DNA from: Faucicola osloensis_C
GTDB lineage: Bacteria; Pseudomonadota; Gammaproteobacteria; Pseudomonadales; Moraxellaceae
DNA length: 64,000 bases
Assembly: GCA_019353055.1 (NCBI GenBank)
Contig: JABAHL010000002.1
Span: forward strand, 124,001-188,000
Direction of reading: 5' to 3'
Positions 52,879 to 61,785 of the stretch are shown here, piece by piece. Position 1 is the first letter of the stretch; every line of letters begins with the position of its first letter. Under the pieces are notes generated by a model. It had not been told where the DNA came from and ran no database searches. It saw only the letters and a program-made list of their open reading frames with translations. Made by a program: the position numbers and the translations under genes.

Positions 52879-54279
52879 TTAGTATTTATAGCTATCAGGT
52901 TTAAACGGACCTTCAACTGGCACACCGATATAATCGGCTTGTTGCTGCGTCAATTTAGTCAGTACCCCGTTAAAACCTGCGACCATGGCTGCTGCCACTT
53001 CTTCATCGAGTTTTTTTGGTAGCACTTTGACATATAGATTGTCCGCTTTTTTGTCCGCAGGCAAATCAGCAAATTTTTCTTTAAATAAATGCATTTGCGC
53101 CAATACTTGGTTGGCAAAAGAGCCATCCATAATACGTGATGGGTGACCTGTGGCATTACCCAAATTGACCAAACGACCTTCAGACAATAAAAGCAAGTAA
53201 TCGTTTTCATCTTCTGAGCGATAGACTTGGTGTACTTGAGGCTTCACTTCCACCCATTTCCAGTTGTCACGCATAAACTGGGTATCAATCTCAGTATCAA
53301 AGTGACCAATATTACAAACCACTGCGGTGGCTTTTAAGGCTTTTAACATATCGCTATTACAGACATGGTAGTTACCAGTGGTAGTGACCACCAAGTCAGT
53401 ATCTTGCATAAGGGTTTTGTTGACGCCTTTGGCAGGGTCACCTTCCACAAATGGCGAGACCAATTCATAGCCATCCATACAAGCTTGCATACCACAAATT
53501 GGATCGGCTTCCGTCACTCGTACTATCATACCTTCTTGACGTAGGCTTTGAGCAGAACCTTTACCCACATCGCCATAACCGATAACAAGTGCACGACGAC
53601 CTGCTAAAAGCATATCTGTACCACGTTTGATAGCATCGTTTAGGCTATGACGACAGCCATATTTGTTGTCATTTTTTGATTTGGTCACTGCATCATTGAC
53701 ATTAATGGCGGGTACTTTTAACGTGCCTGCATTGAGCATTTCAATTAGACGATGTACCCCTGTTGTTGTCTCTTCTGAGATACCGTGGATGTTGTCGAGC
53801 ATTTGCGGGTAGTCGTTATGAATTAGCGCCGTCAAGTCACCGCCATCATCTAAAATAATATTGGCATCCCACAGCTTGCCCGTGGCTTCACCACCTTCAA
53901 AAATCTGCTGGCGAAGACACCATTCGTATTCTTCCTCAGTTTCGCCTTTCCAAGCAAACACAGGAATACCGGCTGCTGCGATGGCGGCAGCGGCATGGTC
54001 TTGGGTTGAAAAAATATTACAAGAAGTCCAGCGTACTTCAGCACCCAGCGCCACGAGCGTTTCAATGAGCACAGCAGTTTGAATCGTCATGTGGATACAG
54101 CCCACAATCTTGGCGCCTTTTAAAGGCTGCTCGGCTTGGTAGCGTTGGCGTAAGCCCATCAAAGCAGGCATTTCAGTTTCAGCCAGTTTGATTTCTTTGC
54201 GACCGTAGTCGGCAAGGCTAATATCGGCAACTTTGTAATCAGAAAAATTTGAATCAGTAGAATTGATAGACAGGGACAC
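52879..54279 (-). CDS. ahcY: Adenosylhomocysteinase AhcY (GTG start)
   Basis: NAD-dependent enzyme splitting S-adenosylhomocysteine to adenosine and homocysteine, clearing the by-product of methylations. It carries the family motifs AGRRALVIGYGDVGKGSAQSL (NAD binding), NVNDAVTKSKNDNKYGCRHSL with the catalytic Lys/Asp region, CNIGHFDTEID and the C-terminal KPDSYKY, which is characteristic. The start is assigned to GTG 54279 because AAGGAG lies 8 bases before it; a GTG at 54288 would overlap that site. This gives 466 residues. It is divergent from the outer-membrane protein gene. Confidence 0.96.
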   Translation of the reverse strand: MSLSINSTDSNFSDYKVADISLADYGRKEIKLAETEMPALMGLRQRYQAEQPLKGAKIVGCIHMTIQTAVLIETLVALGAEVRWTSCNIFSTQDHAAAAIAAAGIPVFAWKGETEEEYEWCLRQQIFEGGEATGKLWDANIILDDGGDLTALIHNDYPQMLDNIHGISEETTTGVHRLIEMLNAGTLKVPAINVNDAVTKSKNDNKYGCRHSLNDAIKRGTDMLLAGRRALVIGYGDVGKGSAQSLRQEGMIVRVTEADPICGMQACMDGYELVSPFVEGDPAKGVNKTLMQDTDLVVTTTGNYHVCNSDMLKALKATAVVCNIGHFDTEIDTQFMRDNWKWVEVKPQVHQVYRSEDENDYLLLLSEGRLVNLGNATGHPSRIMDGSFANQVLAQMHLFKEKFADLPADKKADNLYVKVLPKKLDEEVAAAMVAGFNGVLTKLTQQQADYIGVPVEGPFKPDSYKY

Positions 54280-54740
54280 TGCGTCCACTCCTTAAAACCG
54301 GTAAAAAAAGTTAAAGTAAAAACGCAGATGCCGTTATTTATTTTGGATTTATTTTGGTTAAAATACAAAAAACGAGCCTAGCGCAGGCAAGCAAATATAA
54401 ATTAAGCCAACCTTAAGCTGCAGCATCTCTCGATAGGTGTATTGTAAAAAAAATTAACATAAAAGTCATTCTCTTAATTGCAACATCAACTTAAGTCTTT
54501 TAAAAAAGCAACATTTTTGATAAAATATTACACTTCATCCAATGTAATTACATAAACATATAGAAAAGTTATACAAAATTAAAAGACATTGCTGAAAAAT
54601 TACGTTTTAATATACCTAAGAGAAACGTAACAAAATATGTCAACTAATTTACTTTTTCTTTATATGTCATTCATCGCTTGAAAATCTTTTAGATTTTTAA
54701 GAGAAATGGTAAATTTACATCCTGTCCTTAGGAGATTTAT
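54280..54740. other. Intergenic region between ahcY and the outer-membrane protein gene
   Basis: An AT-rich divergent region with no credible gene. A weak leftward promoter candidate is TTGCAA (54483-54478) with TATGTT (54461-54456), 16 bp apart. No SAH or SAM riboswitch-like structure was recognised before ahcY. The region just before 54741 ends in a good Shine-Dalgarno (TTAGGAG). Confidence 0.4.
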
Positions 54741-55550
54741 ATGAAAGTTTTGAAATTAGCTGCTATTCCTGCTGCTTTAATCGCAACTTCTGCTTTTGCT
54801 GAAACTGTAGTTGTTGACCAACAAGTTATTGCACAGCCTGTTGCCGTATCTACTACCACCTACGACCCAAACGCAGGTGTGGTAAAAAATACAACAACTC
54901 AAGTCGTTACTGGTACTAGAACATTTTTTGATACTGTAACACATCCTGCTGCTATCAGTGCCGAAGTAGGTACTTTAGGTTATGGTGCCAATCTTGGTTG
55001 GGCGCTAAACGATAAAACTGAACTCGTAGCTGGTTGGGCTGGTGGTGACATCGGTGATTTAAAAGACACTATCGAAATTGAAGATGTTGAATATGATTTA
55101 GAAACAGATTCAAGCAATCCGTATCTTGGTGTGAATTTACGCCCAGCTGGAAATTGGTTTACTGTAGGTGTTGGTACCATTTTTGGTGACAATGAAATCA
55201 CTTTGAAAAAACAAGCAACTGAAACCAAACCAGTTAAAATCAATGGTAACACTTACTATGGTAACATTGAAGCGTCAGCTGAAAATAAAAACACTATGAA
55301 CCCATACTTAACTATTGGTTTCCGTCCTAATATCACTAATAACTTTGGTGTATTTGGTGAAATCGGTGCAGCTTATACTGGTGGCTTAAAAGTGACTGAT
55401 GCTAAAACACGAGTTCTAGATACCAACGGTGAAGAAATTACAAAATTTGATAATAATCGTCTAAAATCTGACTTACAACAAGATTTGGATGATTCAAATT
55501 ATTCAAAATGGTACCCAATCGCTAAAATCGGTGCAACTTACCGTTTCTAA
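54741..55550 (+). CDS. Outer-membrane beta-barrel protein of unknown function
   Basis: A 269-residue exported protein. Residues 1-20 are a signal peptide (MKVLKLAAIPAALIATSAFA) with an A-F-A cleavage site. A short Val/Thr/Gln-rich segment follows, then repeated amphipathic strands (LGYGANLGWAL, TELVAGWAGG, NPYLGVNLR, WFTVGVGTIFG, NPYLTIGFRPNI, FGVFGEIGAAYTGG, WYPIAKIGATYRF). The terminal Phe and alternating pattern fit a small outer-membrane barrel of about eight strands. No adhesin or porin signature was recognised. Strong AGGAG and a terminator suggest high expression. Function cannot be named from sequence. Confidence 0.8.
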   Translation: MKVLKLAAIPAALIATSAFAETVVVDQQVIAQPVAVSTTTYDPNAGVVKNTTTQVVTGTRTFFDTVTHPAAISAEVGTLGYGANLGWALNDKTELVAGWAGGDIGDLKDTIEIEDVEYDLETDSSNPYLGVNLRPAGNWFTVGVGTIFGDNEITLKKQATETKPVKINGNTYYGNIEASAENKNTMNPYLTIGFRPNITNNFGVFGEIGAAYTGGLKVTDAKTRVLDTNGEEITKFDNNRLKSDLQQDLDDSNYSKWYPIAKIGATYRF

Positions 55551-55570
55551 TTTGTTAGCGTAAGCTGTAG

Positions 55571-55602
55571 AAAAACGACACTTTTGGTGTCGTTTTTTTT
55601 TG
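55571..55602 (+). terminator. Terminator of the outer-membrane protein gene
   Basis: ACGACAC (55575-55581) pairs with GTGTCGT (55587-55593) with loop TTTTG and a nine-base T run. Confidence 0.9.
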
Positions 55603-55670
55603 CCGAATCATTGCCAAAAGTTTGCTTTATTGATACTATCCGCTATCAATTTTTGAGGCGGGATTTGTTG

Positions 55671-57170
55671 ATGTATAACAAAGATTTAGCTTGCTTGGCG
55701 CAAGCAAGTGTGATGGATAGCATTCATTGTAGTGTCAATCTTATCAGTTCACCTATGTGGGATTGGTTGGTGTGGATTCTGATTTGTATTGGTGTGTTTT
55801 TTACCGTCATGACAGGGTTTGTTCAATTTCGTTTATTTGGACATAGTGTCAAGAATTTGCTGGCTAGTCGAAGCACCGAACATCACGAACATAGTGAGAG
55901 TATCTCATCGTTTCAAGCGTTTATGACAGGGCTGGCGAGTCGTGTCGGTACAGGGAATATCGCAGGGGTTGCTATTGCCGTAAGTGTTGGTGGACCGGGT
56001 GCGGTATTTTGGATGTGGTTTATTGCCTTGATTGGGATGGCATCTGCGTTTGCTGAGTCGTCACTGGCACAATTATTTAAAGTGCGAGATGCCAATGGGC
56101 ATTTTCGGGGTGGACCTGCCTACTATATCCGTCAGGGTTTAGGACAAGGTTGGCTAGGTGTGGCTTTTGCCGTGAGTCTGATTTTGTGTTTTGGCTTGGT
56201 GTATAATGCCATTCAAGCCAATACCATCGCCCAAGCCGTACAATCGGCGGTGGGTTGTACGGGCGATAATACCTGTGCTTCATGGGGGACGGGTAAGCAT
56301 TTGGTAGCGCTATTGTTGGTTATTATTTCTGCACCGATTATTTTTGGTGGGATAAAACGGGTTGCTACCATTTCAGAAATGCTAGTACCTGTGATGGCAG
56401 GGGTGTATCTGCTAATGGCGTTGTATATTATTGTGACCAATATCACCATGATTCCGCAGGTATTTAATTTGATTTTGACTGATGCCTTTACTTTTAATGC
56501 GGCAGCGGGTGGGGCGCTAGGCGGTTTGGTATCGCAGTCGATGATGCTTGGGATTAAGCGGGGCTTGTATTCTAACGAAGCAGGTCAAGGCTCTGCCCCT
56601 AATGCCGCTGCTGCTGCAGATGTGCCTCACCCCGCCACACAGGGGCTGATTCAAAGTTTGGGCGTTTTTGTGGATACCATTATCGTATGTTCTTGTACTG
56701 CGTTTATTATTTTATTATCAAAATTACCCACCGCTGATTTGACAGGGATTCAATTGACCCAAGCTGCATTAGAAAGTCATGTGGGTTCATGGGCGCAAAT
56801 TTTCCTCGCGGTAGTGCTGTTTATGTTCGCTTTTTCAAGTATTATTGGCAACTACGCCTACGCCGAAACCAATGTGCAATATCTTAAGAATCATCCAATG
56901 ATTTTAAATATATTTCGTATTTTAGTGCTTGCCTTTGTGTATTTTGGTTCTGTGGCTGAAGTGCCTATGGTGTGGGATATGGGGGATTTGATGATGGCGA
57001 TTATGGCGTACATTAATCTTGTTAGTATCGTTCTGTTGTCAAAATATGTGTTTATTTTGGCCAAAGATTATTCTACTCAAATCAAATCAGGTGTTAAGCA
57101 TCCTGTTTTTAACATCAATAAATACCCCGCGATGAAAGCCAAAGTCACATCGGGAATTTGGGAAAAATAA
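55671..57170 (+). CDS. Alanine/glycine:sodium symporter (AlsT/AGCS family)
   Basis: An inner-membrane amino-acid symporter of about 499 residues with roughly ten hydrophobic segments. AGCS signatures visible are FQAFMTGLASRVGTGNIAGVA, GPGAVFWMWF, the GGPAYYIRQGLG substrate loop, and RGLYSNEAGQGSAPNAAAAAD. It moves alanine or glycine with Na+. The start at 55671 is preferred because the frame's earlier codons overlap the preceding terminator; a second ATG at 55713 is possible. A convergent Lrp/AsnC-type regulator is downstream; Lrp family members often control amino-acid genes. Confidence 0.9.
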   Translation: MYNKDLACLAQASVMDSIHCSVNLISSPMWDWLVWILICIGVFFTVMTGFVQFRLFGHSVKNLLASRSTEHHEHSESISSFQAFMTGLASRVGTGNIAGVAIAVSVGGPGAVFWMWFIALIGMASAFAESSLAQLFKVRDANGHFRGGPAYYIRQGLGQGWLGVAFAVSLILCFGLVYNAIQANTIAQAVQSAVGCTGDNTCASWGTGKHLVALLLVIISAPIIFGGIKRVATISEMLVPVMAGVYLLMALYIIVTNITMIPQVFNLILTDAFTFNAAAGGALGGLVSQSMMLGIKRGLYSNEAGQGSAPNAAAAADVPHPATQGLIQSLGVFVDTIIVCSCTAFIILLSKLPTADLTGIQLTQAALESHVGSWAQIFLAVVLFMFAFSSIIGNYAYAETNVQYLKNHPMILNIFRILVLAFVYFGSVAEVPMVWDMGDLMMAIMAYINLVSIVLLSKYVFILAKDYSTQIKSGVKHPVFNINKYPAMKAKVTSGIWEK

Positions 57171-57182
57171 CGATTAGACAAT

Positions 57183-57214
57183 AAAAAAAGCCATTGGTTA
57201 TCAATGGCTTTTTT
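57183..57214. terminator. Terminator between symporter and Lrp-type genes
   Basis: AAAAAGCCATTG (57185-57196) pairs with CAATGGCTTTTT (57202-57213), loop GTTAT. The A and T runs allow use from both sides. Confidence 0.9.
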
Positions 57215-57307
57215 ATTGTTTGGCTAGATATCATAAGCGATACCAATAAATAGTGCGTTTTTTTATAGGTTTTTAAAACAGGGTTTAGAACAGGCTTTAA
57301 CACCCAA

Positions 57308-57766
57308 TCAGATGATGGATTTTTCAAATACCTGCCGTAATTCAAAACTGGTATGCACTTGTGCGATACCTTCGATACGGTTTAGACGATGCAATAAAAA
57401 TTCTTCGTAATGCGCCATATCTTTGACCAAAGCTTTGATAAGATAGTCTTCGCTGCGCCCTGTCACAATACTACAGCTGACCACTTCAGGAAATTCTCGT
57501 AGTTTTTTTTCAAAATTGCTAAAGCGTTCTGCCGTATGTTTATCCATACTAATGGCAATATAGACTGACAGTTGATAACCTAATTTTATAGGGTCGGTGG
57601 TGACGCTATAACCCGTGATAATCCCTGAATCCTCTAATTGTTTGACTCTGCGCGCACAGGGAGTGGGGCTTAAGTTTACGCTTTCTGCCAATTCAAGGTT
57701 ACTCATGCGCGCATTTTCTCGTAATAGCGCTAAAATTTGTCTGTCTATTTTATCTAATGAAGCCAT
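57308..57766 (-). CDS. Lrp/AsnC family transcriptional regulator
   Basis: A 152-residue Lrp-type regulator. Residues 3-60 hold the helix-turn-helix (LDKIDRQILALLRENARMSNLELAESVNLSPTPCARRVKQL), and the remainder is the RAM domain for amino-acid binding and oligomerisation (GRSEDYLIKALVKDMAHYEEFLLHRLNRIEGI). The CARRVKQLE form resembles Lrp itself and BkdR/PutR-like regulators. It is divergent from leuA across a 164-base gap that contains a 14-bp perfect palindrome (57801-57814). Likely targets are itself, leuA or the convergent alanine symporter; which one is inference. Confidence 0.92.
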   Translation of the reverse strand: MASLDKIDRQILALLRENARMSNLELAESVNLSPTPCARRVKQLEDSGIITGYSVTTDPIKLGYQLSVYIAISMDKHTAERFSNFEKKLREFPEVVSCSIVTGRSEDYLIKALVKDMAHYEEFLLHRLNRIEGIAQVHTSFELRQVFEKSII

Positions 57767-57800
57767 GGTAAATTCTTAACATTAGTGATTTTAACTATAT

Positions 57801-57814
57801 ACTATAATTATAGT
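57801..57814. promoter_or_regulatory. Palindrome in the lrp/leuA intergenic region
   Basis: ACTATAATTATAGT is a perfect 14-bp palindrome containing TATAAT on both strands. It could be an Lrp-type site or a -10 box; it lies 35 bases before the Lrp gene start. Confidence 0.45.
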
Positions 57815-57881
57815 AGCCATAAATATCAAATTCTAGGTATTTTATAGCAAAATTTGGTTACTTCAACTACAAAAAAATGGG

Positions 57882-57887
57882 TATAAT
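57882..57887 (+). promoter_or_regulatory. leuA -10 box
   Basis: A consensus TATAAT about 45 bases before the leuA start. A weak TTACTT (57858-57863) is 18 bp upstream. No leader peptide rich in leucine codons was seen. Confidence 0.45.
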
Positions 57888-57930
57888 TTCATCATAAAAT
57901 TTTAAGCAAAATTAAATGTGGAGAATTAGC

Positions 57931-59661
57931 ATGTCAATACAACCCAAAAATACGGCTTTTAATCATAAAAAATACCAACCCTTTGCATTTGCACCAAAGA
58001 TGACCCAGCGTACTTGGCCCGATAAAACTATCACCAAAGCGCCCATATGGGCGTCGGTGGATTTGCGAGATGGTAACCAAGCCTTGATTGAGCCGATGAG
58101 CATTGAACAAAAAATGCGCTTCTTTGACTTGTTGGTGCAAGTGGGTTTCAAAGAAATTGAGATTGGTTTTCCCTCAGCGGCGCAGGTCGAGTATGACTTT
58201 ACCCGCAAATTAATCGAAGGCGGACACGTACCCGACGATGTGACCTTGCAAGTATTGGTGCAGGCACGCGAGCATTTGATTCGCCGTACTTTTGAGTCGT
58301 TAAAGGGTGCCAAACGTGCCATCGTCCACGTGTATAACTCAACCTCAAAAGTGCAGCGCGAAAAAGTGTATCAAAAAGATTATGATGATATCATTGCGAT
58401 TGCGGTTGAAGGGGCAACATTATTACGTGAGTTGGCGAAAGAATACCCTGAAACCGAATGGATTTTTGAATATTCTCCTGAAAGTTTTTCACAAACCGAG
58501 GTCGATTTTTCGGTCAAAATCTGTGATGAGGTGTGTAAAGTTTGGCGCCCGGACTTAGGTCAGAAGGTAATCTTCAATTTGCCATCAACAGTAGAAAGCT
58601 CAACCCCCAATATCTATGCCGATCAGATTGAATATTTTTGCCAAAACTTACCCATGCGTGAGCATGTGATTGTGAGTCTTCACACCCACAACGACCGTGG
58701 CTGTGCTGTGGCTGCCAGTGAGTTAGGTTTGATGGCAGGGGCTGACCGTATTGAAGGCACGCTTTTTGGCAATGGCGAGCGCACAGGCAACATGGACATC
58801 ATGGTCATGGCGATGAATATGTATAGCCAAGGCGTAGACCCACAGCTTGATTTTAGTAACATGAGCGAAATCGCCCAAGTGGTGAGTGAGTGCAATCAGT
58901 TGCCGATTCATCCACGCCATCCTTATGTGGGCGAGTTGGTATTTACCGCTTTTAGTGGCTCGCACCAAGACGCCATTAAAAAATCGTTAGATTATAACGA
59001 GAAAAATGCCGAAACCACCCAAGGCTTATGGGATGTGGCGTACTTGCCGATTGACCCTGCTCATATCGGACGCGGCTATCAGGATGTCGTGCGTATCAAT
59101 AGCCAGTCAGGGAAAGGCGGTGTCGCTTATATCTTGCAACGTGACTTTGGTTTTCATTTACCGCGCTGGACGCAAATTGACTTTAGCCGTGTCATTCAGC
59201 AAGAAGCTGAAAGTCGCCAGACAGAGTTGACATCAGATGATGTTATTAGCGTGTTTGAAAACACCTATTTGAACCAATCTACTTTGGCATTGCAAGATTA
59301 TGAAATCAAAAACACGGCTGGCTCAGTAAGCTTTACAGGCTCTGTGCGCATGGGGGATGATATCATAGACGTCGTCGGTAATGGTAATGGTCCGTTGTCT
59401 GCCTTTATCAATGCCCTCTCCGCCAAATTGAACAAAAATATTCACGTTATCAACTATGCAGAGCATGCATTAACGGTTGAAAGTCAAAGCCCGCTCAACC
59501 AAAATAACAGTGATGCCAATGCCGTTGCTTACTTACAGTTGAATATTGAAGGTGAGATTTATTCAGGTATCGGCACTTGCTCAAGCACCGTATCAGCGAT
59601 GTTAAAAGCCGCCTTGTCTGCGTTGGCACAAGCGCAGATTGCCGATACTGAGCATCATTAA
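57931..59661 (+). CDS. leuA: 2-isopropylmalate synthase LeuA
   Basis: First committed enzyme of leucine synthesis: acetyl-CoA plus 2-oxoisovalerate to 2-isopropylmalate. Catalytic DRE-TIM barrel motifs are VDLRDGNQAL, GFKEIEIGFPSA, IVSLHTHNDRGCAVAASELGL and GTLFGNGERTGNMD (His and Asn of metal binding). The C-terminal third is the regulatory leucine-sensing domain. The start is ATG 57931 because GGAGAA precedes it and the ATG at 57916 overlaps that ribosome binding site; this gives 576 residues, as in the long-form (class II) LeuA of actinobacteria and several gammaproteobacteria. It is a single-gene unit. Confidence 0.96.
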   Translation: MSIQPKNTAFNHKKYQPFAFAPKMTQRTWPDKTITKAPIWASVDLRDGNQALIEPMSIEQKMRFFDLLVQVGFKEIEIGFPSAAQVEYDFTRKLIEGGHVPDDVTLQVLVQAREHLIRRTFESLKGAKRAIVHVYNSTSKVQREKVYQKDYDDIIAIAVEGATLLRELAKEYPETEWIFEYSPESFSQTEVDFSVKICDEVCKVWRPDLGQKVIFNLPSTVESSTPNIYADQIEYFCQNLPMREHVIVSLHTHNDRGCAVAASELGLMAGADRIEGTLFGNGERTGNMDIMVMAMNMYSQGVDPQLDFSNMSEIAQVVSECNQLPIHPRHPYVGELVFTAFSGSHQDAIKKSLDYNEKNAETTQGLWDVAYLPIDPAHIGRGYQDVVRINSQSGKGGVAYILQRDFGFHLPRWTQIDFSRVIQQEAESRQTELTSDDVISVFENTYLNQSTLALQDYEIKNTAGSVSFTGSVRMGDDIIDVVGNGNGPLSAFINALSAKLNKNIHVINYAEHALTVESQSPLNQNNSDANAVAYLQLNIEGEIYSGIGTCSSTVSAMLKAALSALAQAQIADTEHH

Positions 59662-59703
59662 TTAGCTTTATAAAGCGTAAATTTATCAGTCGCTTTTATC
59701 CTC

Positions 59704-59734
59704 AAAAGAGCAATTGCCCTAGTTGCTCTTTTTT
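59704..59734 (+). terminator. Terminator of leuA
   Basis: AAGAGCAA (59706-59713) pairs with TTGCTCTT (59723-59730), flanked by T. Stem eight bp, loop nine. Confidence 0.88.
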
Positions 59735-59879
59735 TATGGGCTAACATCTAACATGCCCAAGCTAATGATAAAAGCGACTGATAGCGAAAGGCGCTAATAG
59801 CAAAAGGGGTTTAATTTCAGACATACTATTTTATGGTATGATAGAGGTACTTTAAATTTTACAGTAATAATAGGGTTGT

Positions 59880-60203
59880 ATGATGCATTGCGATATTTAT
59901 AAATTTAGCAAAAAAGATGACCTGTATGTGTACATTGCTCGCCCAGATTATCCCAATGACACGGACGAGATTCGTGACTGGTTGTCAGTGTTGCCCAAGG
60001 ATTTTCGTCAAGCGATTGGGCGCGAAACCTTTGTGATGCATTTGGATTTGGAGAATACGACAAAGCTTGCACGAGTCAATAAAGCAGAAGTGTTAGAAAA
60101 ACTGCAAAGTCAGGGGTATTTTGTGCAAATGCCGCCTGAAGATGTGCTGTTACGCCAAGCAAAATTGAATATGGCAGAAGCACAGCAGAACAAGTGGCAG
60201 TAG
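59880..60203 (+). CDS. YcgL domain-containing protein
   Basis: A 107-residue cytoplasmic protein of the YcgL family (function unknown; small alpha/beta fold). The family pattern is visible: CDIYKFSKKDDLYVYIARPDYPND at the start, and VLEKLQSQGYFVQMPPEDVLLRQ at the end. The first Met could be 59880 or 59883; only a weak GGG lies upstream. It is in the same direction as the small membrane-protein gene 66 bases downstream, so they may be cotranscribed. In E. coli ycgL sits near minC/rnd genes; these are not seen here. Confidence 0.85.
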   Translation: MMHCDIYKFSKKDDLYVYIARPDYPNDTDEIRDWLSVLPKDFRQAIGRETFVMHLDLENTTKLARVNKAEVLEKLQSQGYFVQMPPEDVLLRQAKLNMAEAQQNKWQ

Positions 60204-60269
60204 CAAAATTTTAACCAAATGAGTTGAATCATGCTAAAATAATCTATCTATTTTTGGCAAGGCAAAATT

Positions 60270-60725
60270 ATGTTTGCATTTTTATCACTCGACCAAATCG
60301 GTAATGTGCTAGGCGAAATCATCATTTGGTGGGCGCAGCTGGTTCAAGGTGTGCCGCCAGACAAATTACCCTTATATGCTTATGTGGGATCTTCCATTGT
60401 GGTATTACTGCTTTGGATTTTAGTGGTACGGATTTTGCCAAAAACGCTTGCAGGCTTGAGTTGGATTATTCTATTTGCGATTTTGCTCACGCCCACCACT
60501 TCCCTTGGCACCCCGCCTGACATCGCACCAGCGAGTATTTCCGTGGTGTATGGGATTTTACTCAAAGATCCAGCAATTATCTTTAATGGGTTGCTACCAA
60601 TTATGGTTGTCATTACAGTGGGCTGTATTTTGGGTTTTATTTGGCAAATTCTTCGAATGGGCATCGATAAAACCAACAAAAAACATGCGCTAAATAACGC
60701 CAATATCAGCCAGCCTAGCCGCTAA
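60270..60725 (+). CDS. Small hypothetical membrane protein
   Basis: A 151-residue protein with three or four hydrophobic segments (about 40-57, 62-75 and 104-128) and a basic C-terminal tail (KTNKKHALNNANISQPSR). It carries no recognised domain. The segment between the segments has a hydrophilic PDIAPASISVVYGILLKDP loop that might be periplasmic. AAGGC lies before the ATG. It follows the YcgL gene in the same direction and precedes the MoxR ATPase. No function can be proposed from sequence. Confidence 0.75.
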   Translation: MFAFLSLDQIGNVLGEIIIWWAQLVQGVPPDKLPLYAYVGSSIVVLLLWILVVRILPKTLAGLSWIILFAILLTPTTSLGTPPDIAPASISVVYGILLKDPAIIFNGLLPIMVVITVGCILGFIWQILRMGIDKTNKKHALNNANISQPSR

Positions 60726-60760
60726 GCTATGATAGTGATAAGCCAGCAAGCTGTAACCGC

Positions 60761-60819
60761 TTAACTTTTTATAGCTTAATCTTTTACAGCTTAACCTTTT
60801 ACTTATAGCTTAACTTTCC
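60761..60819. repeat. Degenerate 15-bp tandem repeat
   Basis: About four units of TTAAC/T-CTTTTTA-(T/C)AGC (60761-60775, 60776-60790, 60791-60809, then a partial unit). They fill the space before the MoxR ATPase gene. Confidence 0.75.
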
Positions 60820-60873
60820 CTAAAACTTATGATAGTCTGAAACTCATTTTTGACGATTATCATAGGTTTTTTT

Positions 60874-61776
60874 ATGTCTGACCATCAGCAAAATGCTGCC
60901 ATCCAAAACAGCGCAACCCAAAGCAGTTTTGCAAGCACCGATAGTTATATCGCCACTGACAACCTAAAACTTGCCGTCAACGCTGCGATTCAATTGCAAA
61001 AACCGTTACTCATCAAAGGGGAACCTGGCACGGGTAAAACGCTACTGGCTGAAGAAGTGGCAAAAAGTTTAGATATGCCACTGTTAACTTGGCACATCAA
61101 ATCAACCACCAAAGCTGAACAAGGCTTGTATGAGTACGATGCGGTATCACGCCTGCGGGATAGTCAATTGGGCGATGACCGCGTGTATGATATTGCTAAC
61201 TACATCAAGGCAGGCAAGCTATGGCAAGCATTTACCAGTCCTGAGCGTGTGGTACTGCTCATTGATGAGATTGATAAAGCGGATATTGAGTTCCCTAACG
61301 ACTTGCTACATGAGCTCGATAAAATGTCATTTTATGTGTATGAAACTGGCGAAACGATTACCGCCGATCATCGTCCTGTCGTTATTATCACGTCAAACAA
61401 TGAAAAAGAACTGCCTGATGCCTTCTTGCGTCGTTGCTTTTTTCATTATATTGATTTTCCTGACCAAGCAACCATGCGCGAAATTGTGGATGTGCATTTC
61501 CCCAATCTACAGGCAGACTTGGTGGATGAAGCACTCAAGGTGTTCTACGGTCTGCGTGAAGTCAAAGGCTTAAAAAAACCGCCATCCACCTCTGAATTGG
61601 TAGATTGGATTAGTTTGCTGATGGCAGATGAGTTGCAAGCGGGCAGTCAAAATGCGATTGAGCGGTTGAAAAATCCAAGCGATAACTTACCGCCCATGGC
61701 GGGGGCGTTATTAAAGAATGAAAATGACTTGAGTTTACTTGAACGTATAGGCTTTATGCTGCGTCGTAGTCGATAG
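60874..61776 (+). CDS. MoxR family AAA+ ATPase
   Basis: A 300-residue AAA+ ATPase of the MoxR/CoxD-like group. Walker A is GEPGTGKT (49-56), Walker B LLIDEID (128-134), followed by sensor-1 region VVIITSNNEKELPDAFLRRC with the Arg finger. Such ATPases act with a VWA-domain partner as chaperones for metal insertion or activation of enzymes. The partner follows 9 bases downstream, so they are an operon. The start at ATG 60874 gives 300 residues; a TTG at 60850 in frame has no ribosome binding site. The target enzyme is not visible in the window. Confidence 0.9.
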   Translation: MSDHQQNAAIQNSATQSSFASTDSYIATDNLKLAVNAAIQLQKPLLIKGEPGTGKTLLAEEVAKSLDMPLLTWHIKSTTKAEQGLYEYDAVSRLRDSQLGDDRVYDIANYIKAGKLWQAFTSPERVVLLIDEIDKADIEFPNDLLHELDKMSFYVYETGETITADHRPVVIITSNNEKELPDAFLRRCFFHYIDFPDQATMREIVDVHFPNLQADLVDEALKVFYGLREVKGLKKPPSTSELVDWISLLMADELQAGSQNAIERLKNPSDNLPPMAGALLKNENDLSLLERIGFMLRRSR

Positions 61777-61785
61777 GGGATTGGT

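Noticed and set aside
54280..54450. Possible SAH riboswitch before ahcY
   Set aside because: No conserved SAH-aptamer features were recognised in the leader.
55584..55670. Upstream extension of the alanine symporter
   Set aside because: It overlaps the terminator of the previous gene and adds residues unlike the family's N-terminus.
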